From: Streptomyces aureus
Lineage (GTDB): Bacteria > Actinomycetota > Actinomycetes > Streptomycetales > Streptomycetaceae
Length of the DNA: 64,000 nt
Assembly: GCF_000725495.1 (NCBI RefSeq)
Contig: NZ_JNZD01000004.1
Location: 62,001-126,000, forward strand
Reading direction: 5' to 3'
Shown: positions 59,230 through 64,000 of the stretch, piece by piece
How positions within the stretch are numbered: the first letter of the stretch is position 1
Layout: every line of letters begins with the position of its first letter
Program-made: the position numbers and the translations under genes
The notes under the pieces: model-generated
What the model saw: the letters and a program-made list of their open reading frames with translations, nothing else
Databases searched by the model: none
Told to the model about the DNA's origin: nothing

Positions 59230-60240
59230 TCAGTTGGCGCGGAGCGTCGTGGCCGCCTTGTACGTACGCAGCACGGGCGCCGTCTCGACGCGGGTGACGG
59301 CCTCCCAGGCCACCCGCCGCGTCAGATAGTGGTGCAGGGCCTCCGCGTCGCGGCACAGCGCGTGGGCGACGAGGTTCGTCGGCCCGGTCGTCGCGGCGAC
59401 CAGGGCGAGTTCGTCGTGGCCGGCCAGCTCCGTCGCCACCGCGTCCAGGTGAGCGGGCGCCACCTGCATCCAGAGCAGCGCCGACACCGTCACGCCGAGC
59501 AGCGCCGGGTCGATGTCGATGTCGAAGAAGAGCGCGTCGCGTGCCCGCAGTTCGGACAACCGGCGGGCGACGGTCGAGGGGCGGGTGCCGGTGGCGGCGG
59601 CCAGTTCCGCGTAGCTCAGTCGCGCGTCCTCGCGCAGCGCGGAGATCAGCAGACGGTCCGCGTCCGTGAGGAGGTGGACGGAGGCCTCGGCGACGGCGGA
59701 GTCGTCGGGGTCCGGAGCGTTCGCGGTGGGGATCCCGGCACGCAGCCGCGCCACCTGGTCCGCGTCCAGGGCGTCGATCCGGCCGCGCCAGGCCGTCGGA
59801 CCGCCCAGGTAGGTGTGCAGCAGATAGTGGGCCGACACGGCCGTGATGCCGGCGGTGCGGGGGATGTCCCGCAGCAGGAGCGCGTGCGCGTCGGGACCGG
59901 CGGGCGCGGTGTGGATGATCGCGACGATCTCGGTCCCGCCCGAAGTCAGCCGCACCCAGGAGGTGTCGGGTCGGCGGGCGAGCGCCACCGCGATGTCGTG
60001 CGCGCTGCGCGTGGCGGCGGTCAGTCGTACGAACCACTGGTGCGTACCGGAACTGCGAGGTGTGGGCAGGCCGACGACACGCAGCCCCGCCCGCGCGTGC
60101 AGCCGGCGATAGCGGCGGACCACGGTCTGGGTCGAGGAGCCCAGCACATCGGCGACGAGGGTGAACGGCGCCCGGGCGTCCACGTGCAGGGCGTGGATCA
60201 GTCCCCGGTCCAGTTCGTCCAGTACGAGCACACTCGTCAA
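59230..60240 (-). CDS. AsnC/Lrp-type regulator with two AsnC units
   Basis: 336 residues, double the usual length. Helix-turn-helix 1 at about 8-60 (LDRGLIHALHVDARAPFTLVADVLGSSTQTVVRRYRRL) and 2 at about 190-240 (ADRLLISALREDARLSYAELAAATGTRPSTVARRLSEL), each followed by an effector-type beta domain. Tandem AsnC regulators are known in actinomycetes. It is divergent from the MFS gene and may control it. Start ATG 60240. Confidence 0.9.
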   Translation of the reverse strand: MTSVLVLDELDRGLIHALHVDARAPFTLVADVLGSSTQTVVRRYRRLHARAGLRVVGLPTPRSSGTHQWFVRLTAATRSAHDIAVALARRPDTSWVRLTSGGTEIVAIIHTAPAGPDAHALLLRDIPRTAGITAVSAHYLLHTYLGGPTAWRGRIDALDADQVARLRAGIPTANAPDPDDSAVAEASVHLLTDADRLLISALREDARLSYAELAAATGTRPSTVARRLSELRARDALFFDIDIDPALLGVTVSALLWMQVAPAHLDAVATELAGHDELALVAATTGPTNLVAHALCRDAEALHHYLTRRVAWEAVTRVETAPVLRTYKAATTLRAN

Positions 60241-60754
60241 ATTAGCCGACCCTGATGGAAGAAATCACTGAAGTCGTCCGAAGAAGTGGAAGCGGGGCTC
60301 TGCGCGGCGGCACGGTTGTCACCGGCGCCGCGGGGCCACGCGGCCCTCACCGTCCGGCCGTCCGGCCACCACCAGGGGCGCCACTGTCGCCGAGGCCGAG
60401 GCCGACGCCGACGCGGCAACTGCCCCTGTCACAGCCACAGCCACCTCGCCCTTCACCGCAGCACTGCCAGCACCAGCACCAGCACCAGCACCAGCACCAG
60501 CACCAGCACCACGGTCACCGGCACCTGCACCTGCACCGGTGCCAAGGCCTTGCCGTCCCCATCGCCGGAGCGGTCACCACGACCACCACCACCGCCGGTA
60601 AGGCACCACGCCTGCCGGCGCCGCTGCCGACACCGCGGCCGTAGACACCGCCACCGGCACCGACGCCACACCCGCGGCTGCGGCCGCAGCCGTCACCACG
60701 ACCCCACGACCACAAGCCCGGAACAACCACCGTCGCATCCCCGGGGGGAGACCC
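60241..60754. other. Gene-free region with a CACCAG microsatellite
   Basis: 514 bp. A (CAGCAC)n stretch of about seven units runs from 60468 to 60511, followed by CACCTG-rich repeats. Frames through it are low-complexity and I do not call a gene. It lies between the AsnC-type regulator and the MFS transporter. Confidence 0.6.
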
Positions 60755-62245
60755 ATGTCCCGCACAGCGAAGCCCGCAGCATCCGCCCAGCCCACCCGAC
60801 CCGCGTCCACCCGACCCTCGCCCGGCCGCAGCCGGCTCGCCCGCGCCGCCCCACCGGGCGCCGGCCGCCGCCGTGGGCTCGCCCTCGCGGCGGTGCTGAC
60901 GGCCGAGGCGATGAACCTGCTCGACGCCACGATCGTCCAGGTCGCGGGGCCCGTCATCCACACCGACCTGGGCGGCGCGCGGGCGACGATCCCGTGGTTC
61001 AGTGCCGCCTACACCCTGGCGTTCGCCCTCGGTCTGCTGACCGGCGCCCGGCTCGGCGACATCGCGGGCCGCAGGCGGGTCTTCCGCCTCGGCGTCGTCG
61101 TGTTCGCCGCCGCCTCCCTGGCCTGCGCGCTCGCTCCGGGCGCCGGGACGCTGATCGCGCTGCGCGCCGTGCAGGGTGCGGCGGCGGCCGCGATCATCCC
61201 GCAGACCTTCGGGCTGATCCGAGCGATGTACGAGGGTGACGAGCTCACCAGGGCCCTCGGCATGATCGGTCCGGTCATGGGCCTGTCCGCCGTCCTGGGC
61301 CCGGTTCTCGGCGGTGTGCTGACGCACGCGGACGTGTTCGGGTCCTCGTGGCGTGCGGTCTTCCTCGTCAACCTGCTGCCGGCGGCCGCTGTCCTGGCCG
61401 CGTCCGTGTTCCTGGCCGAGGACCGCGCACCGGTACGGCCCGGTCTCGACCCGGCCGGGACCCTCCTCGCCATGCTCGGCACCGCTCTGGTCGTGTGCCC
61501 CCTGGCGTCCGGGAACCCCGGACCGACGGGGTGGGCCGTCGCGGCCGCGGGAGCCGTCGTCCTGGCCCTGTTCGTCGTGCACCAGCGCCGGGCCGGCCGT
61601 CGCGGGCAGGCTCCGCTGATCGAGCCGGGCTTGCTGCGGGGCCGGATGTTCCCCGCCGCCCTGGCCACGTCGACCCTGTTCTTCGCCGTCATGAACGGCG
61701 TCATGATCATCGTGGTCCTGCACCTCGAACTCGGCCTGCACGACGGGCCGCTGACCGCGGGGCTAACGCTGCTCCCCTGGTCCGTGGGGCTGGCGGCGGG
61801 TTCCTGGGCCGCCGGCACACACCTGGTCACGCGGTACGGGACACGTGTCCTGCACACCGGCGTCGCCGTCCTGGCCATCGGTCTGGCCGCGGCCGTCCTC
61901 GCATACCGCGGTGCGGACCCGGGCACGTATCCGGTGCTGCTGCCCGCCGCGCTCGCCGTCGCCGGTCTGGGCACGGGGCTGTTCACCCCGCCGTTCTTCA
62001 GCACGGCGCTCAGCGGGGTCGGCCCGCAGGAGACCGGATCGGCCGCGGGCCTGCTCAACGCCGTGCAGCAGCTGGGCGGCACGCTCGGCGTGGCGGTGAT
62101 GGGCGGCATCTATCTGGGGGCGAGCGGCGACGCACGCACCGCCGCCCAGCACGCGCTGGGGGCGGCCTCGGTGATCCTGGCCGCCGCGGCGGTGTCCGCC
62201 ACGGTCATGACAGCGCGCCGCCCCACATACCCGGCCACCCCCTGA
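60755..62245 (+). CDS. MFS transporter, DHA2-type drug exporter
   Basis: 496 residues with about 14 membrane segments. The DHA2 signatures are LDATIVQVAGPVI, GARLGDIAGRRRVF (motif A), RAVQGAAAAAIIPQTFGLI (motif B) and GPVLGGVLTHADVFGSSWRAVFLVN (motif C). Proton-driven export of small molecules. A 40-residue basic/Pro-rich N-terminus precedes the first segment. Next to the divergent double AsnC regulator, which may control it. Confidence 0.93.
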   Translation: MSRTAKPAASAQPTRPASTRPSPGRSRLARAAPPGAGRRRGLALAAVLTAEAMNLLDATIVQVAGPVIHTDLGGARATIPWFSAAYTLAFALGLLTGARLGDIAGRRRVFRLGVVVFAAASLACALAPGAGTLIALRAVQGAAAAAIIPQTFGLIRAMYEGDELTRALGMIGPVMGLSAVLGPVLGGVLTHADVFGSSWRAVFLVNLLPAAAVLAASVFLAEDRAPVRPGLDPAGTLLAMLGTALVVCPLASGNPGPTGWAVAAAGAVVLALFVVHQRRAGRRGQAPLIEPGLLRGRMFPAALATSTLFFAVMNGVMIIVVLHLELGLHDGPLTAGLTLLPWSVGLAAGSWAAGTHLVTRYGTRVLHTGVAVLAIGLAAAVLAYRGADPGTYPVLLPAALAVAGLGTGLFTPPFFSTALSGVGPQETGSAAGLLNAVQQLGGTLGVAVMGGIYLGASGDARTAAQHALGAASVILAAAAVSATVMTARRPTYPATP

Positions 62246-62618
62246 CCACGTTCCCGGACGGCCTCCCGACGGCCCCACGCGACGAGGGTCCGCCGCCGTC
62301 CCCGAGCCCTCTACGACGGCGGGCCGCCCCGCGACCGCCGGAGCGACGGGTCGGCCCCATCCGTCAACCAGCCGGGAAACGGACGGCGGGTCCGTCACCG
62401 GTCCCAGCCGCAACCGGCCGGGAGACGGATGGCGCGCCGGTCACGGGTCGCCGGCCTCAACCTGCCAGGAACGCGCAGGCATTCCGCCCCGAGCAGACCC
62501 GCGGGACCGAACGGGCATTCCGACCCGAGCAGACCCCCGGGGGGCCCCCGCGAACCCGCCCGCGGCCCGGCGGGGCCCAGGCACTCGGACCCCGCTCGAA
62601 CCCCGCTCGGGTTCCCGC
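62246..62618. other. Gene-free region with degenerate tandem repeats
   Basis: 373 bp. gcattccg(c/a)cccgagcagacc occurs twice (about 62479 and 62515), and three 11-bp CCCCGCTCG-like units lie at 62583-62620, ending in the MsrA stop codon. Confidence 0.65.
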
Positions 62619-63131
62619 TCACGCCTTCGCGCGTCGCGGCAGCCGCCAGTTCGGACGTACGAAGTGGCAGGTGTAGCCGTCGGGGTAACGCTGGAGGTAG
62701 TCCTGGTGCTCCGGCTCCGCCTCCCAGAACGGGCCCGCCGGGACGACCTCGGTCACGACCTTCCCGGGCCACAGCCCGGACGCGTCGACATCCGCGATGG
62801 TGTCCTCCGCGACCCGCTTCTGCTCGTCGTCGACGTAGAAGATGGCGGACCGGTAGCTGAGACCGATGTCGTTGCCCTGCCGGTTCGCCGTCGACGGGTC
62901 GTGGATCTGGAAGAAGTACTCCAGGATCGTCCGGTAGTCGGTCTTCGCGGGATCGAAGGTGATCTCGATCGCCTCGGCATGCGTGCCGTGGTTGCGGTAC
63001 GTCGCATTGGGCACGTCCCCACCGCTGTACCCCACCCGCGTGTCCAGAACACCCGGGAACGTCCTGATCAGTTCCTGCATGCCCCAGAAGCAGCCGCCGG
63101 CCAGCAGCGCCTTCTCCTCGTTCCGGCTCAT
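62619..63131 (-). CDS. msrA: Peptide methionine sulfoxide reductase A
   Basis: 170 residues. The catalytic C14 lies in [11 protein letters not shown], followed by [12 protein letters not shown] and [14 protein letters not shown]. It reduces S-methionine sulfoxide in proteins back to Met. The ATG at 63131 gives the family start; the longer frame adds Arg-rich residues with no ribosome site. The C-terminal [15 protein letters not shown] has no resolving Cys, so it depends on another reductant. Confidence 0.96.
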   Translation of the reverse strand: MSRNEEKALLAGGCFWGMQELIRTFPGVLDTRVGYSGGDVPNATYRNHGTHAEAIEITFDPAKTDYRTILEYFFQIHDPSTANRQGNDIGLSYRSAIFYVDDEQKRVAEDTIADVDASGLWPGKVVTEVVPAGPFWEAEPEHQDYLQRYPDGYTCHFVRPNWRLPRRAKA

Positions 63132-63449
63132 CGCACGCACCCTTCTTCTAGTACTCGTCGAACTCGCACGGGCACCGCTCCACGCGCCGCCGCCGGTCCG
63201 TCCGCCCCGCCCCTCACGGCGGCGTGGCACCGCTCAGCACAAGGCTCGAAGGGGCACTCGAAATTCCCGTTCCGGCACCCGGGACATGACGGGGACCCGG
63301 ACCCGGCGGAACGGCCCGGCGCGGGGTCCGGACGGAGATCGATAACGATCGCGCAAGTTTCAACCAAGTTCGCCGTGAGAATTTGCTATCGCTACCAGGA
63401 AAAGGGCTCAATGTCCTTCGTATGTCAGCGGTAAAGGGATAGGGAGCGG
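63132..63449. other. Divergent promoter region of msrA and the MHYT gene
   Basis: 318 bp without a gene. A relatively A/T-rich stretch (63340-63440) precedes the MHYT gene. No operator could be fixed. Confidence 0.5.
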
Positions 63450-64000
63450 ATGAACGGCACGATCGACGGCTTCAGCTACGGGCTGGTCACACCGGTGGCC
63501 GCCTACGTCATGGCCTGTGTGGGCTCGGCGTTGGGGCTGCGCTGTGTGGTGCGGACGGTGCACCACGAGCCCGGGTGGAGGCTGGGCTGGCTGGCCCTGG
63601 GAGCGAGCGCCCTGGGCTGTGGCATCTGGACGATGCACTTCATCGCCATGACGGGCTTCTCCGTCGCGGAGACGCCCATCACCTACGACATCCCGCTGAC
63701 CGTGCTCAGCCTCGCCGTGGCGATCGTGGTGGTCTCCGCCGGCGTCTTCATCGTCGGACACCGGGGTGCCACGCGGGCGGCCCTCACCGTGGGCGGCTCC
63801 ATCACCGGCCTCGGCGTCGCGATGATGCACTACCTCGGCATGTTCGCCATGCAGCTCAACGGGGAACTCCACTACAACGTCCTCACGGTCACCCTGTCCG
63901 TGATCATCGCCCTCGTCGCGGCGACCGCCGCACTGTGGGCCGCCGTCTCCGTGCGGGGCTTCCTCCCGACGCTCGGCGCCAGCCTCGTGATGGGCCTGGC
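63450..64000 (+). CDS. MHYT-domain membrane protein, 5' part (runs off right edge)
   Basis: At least 183 residues with about six to seven membrane segments. Two copies of the MHYT-type motif are seen: TMHFIAMTGF and MMHYLGMFAM. The MHYT domain is thought to bind copper and sense a diatomic gas, usually feeding into a signalling domain; what follows here is outside the window. ATG 63450 has AGGGAG upstream. Confidence 0.9.
   Translation, partial: MNGTIDGFSYGLVTPVAAYVMACVGSALGLRCVVRTVHHEPGWRLGWLALGASALGCGIWTMHFIAMTGFSVAETPITYDIPLTVLSLAVAIVVVSAGVFIVGHRGATRAALTVGGSITGLGVAMMHYLGMFAMQLNGELHYNVLTVTLSVIIALVAATAALWAAVSVRGFLPTLGASLVMGL

Noticed and set aside
60255..60644. Possible gene through the CACCAG microsatellite
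   Set aside because: The predicted protein is a Pro/His/Gln low-complexity run with no ribosome site or conserved part.
1..64000. Insertion sequences or prophage
   Set aside because: No transposase, integrase, capsid or terminase-like protein was found on either strand.

Overview
The window is high-GC DNA with strongly G/C-biased third codon positions, frequent GTG starts, a WhiB regulator, a lone DUF397 protein, an Rv1733c-like protein and a twin KS type II PKS/FAS-like gene set. All of this points to Streptomyces or a close relative. Both ends cut through genes (a SecD-like gene at the left, an MHYT-domain gene at the right). I see no transposase, integrase, rRNA or CRISPR array.

Layout. 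1-2.9 kb: SecD-like 5' end, a repeat-rich small protein and a NarL-type two-component pair. 3.3-5.6 kb: a compact operon of two TraR/DksA-type zinc-finger proteins, an MreB/Hsp70-fold protein and an Rv1733c-like membrane protein. 5.8-8.5 kb: leuA with a Leu-rich leader peptide and attenuator-like stems, divergent from a GntR regulator. 8.6-18.4 kb: mixed genes (flavohemoglobin, DUF4262, DUF4328, Sel1-like, PRC-barrel, SDR, PAP2, methyltransferase). 18.4-27.5 kb: a poorly understood gene set matching the STM4015-STM4014-STM4013-STM4012-STM4011 families (LRR-like, ATP-grasp-like, phosphatase/sulfatase-like and two radical SAM proteins), with a divergent DUF6745 operon and a spermidine-synthase-like and an FGE-like gene on its far side. 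28.8-30.2 kb: two near-identical tRNA-like RNA genes on the minus strand, each with its own -10 box and terminator, on either side of a methyltransferase gene. 30.3-35.8 kb: SUKH, patatin with TetR, FHA-FAD fusion, DUF397. 36.3-44.1 kb: a self-contained type II PKS/FAS-like cluster (ACP, KR, MaoC dehydratase, SDR, KS-beta, KS-alpha, hydrolase, acyltransferase) with a divergent XRE regulator. 44.4-48.0 kb: GH13, MarR and FUSC transporter. 48-64 kb: hydrolase, a frameshifted maltokinase-cap-like gene, MerR/DUF4188, GH5 cellulase, peptidoglycan-binding CHAP protein, a truncated NmrA-like remnant, an HflX-N-like protein, WhiB, SnoaL-like, double AsnC regulator, MFS pump, MsrA and MHYT.

Three things stand out. 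(1) The paired tRNA-like genes carry all the glycine identity positions I know of, but have G at T-loop position 55 and U at position 37. This suggests a glycyl-tRNA used outside translation. (2) The two-radical-SAM STM401x set has no known product or pathway that I can name. (3) Unrelated short tandem repeats cover or directly follow the stop codons of about a dozen genes, with a different repeat sequence each time. Protein family assignments are from reading the translations; no database search was run.
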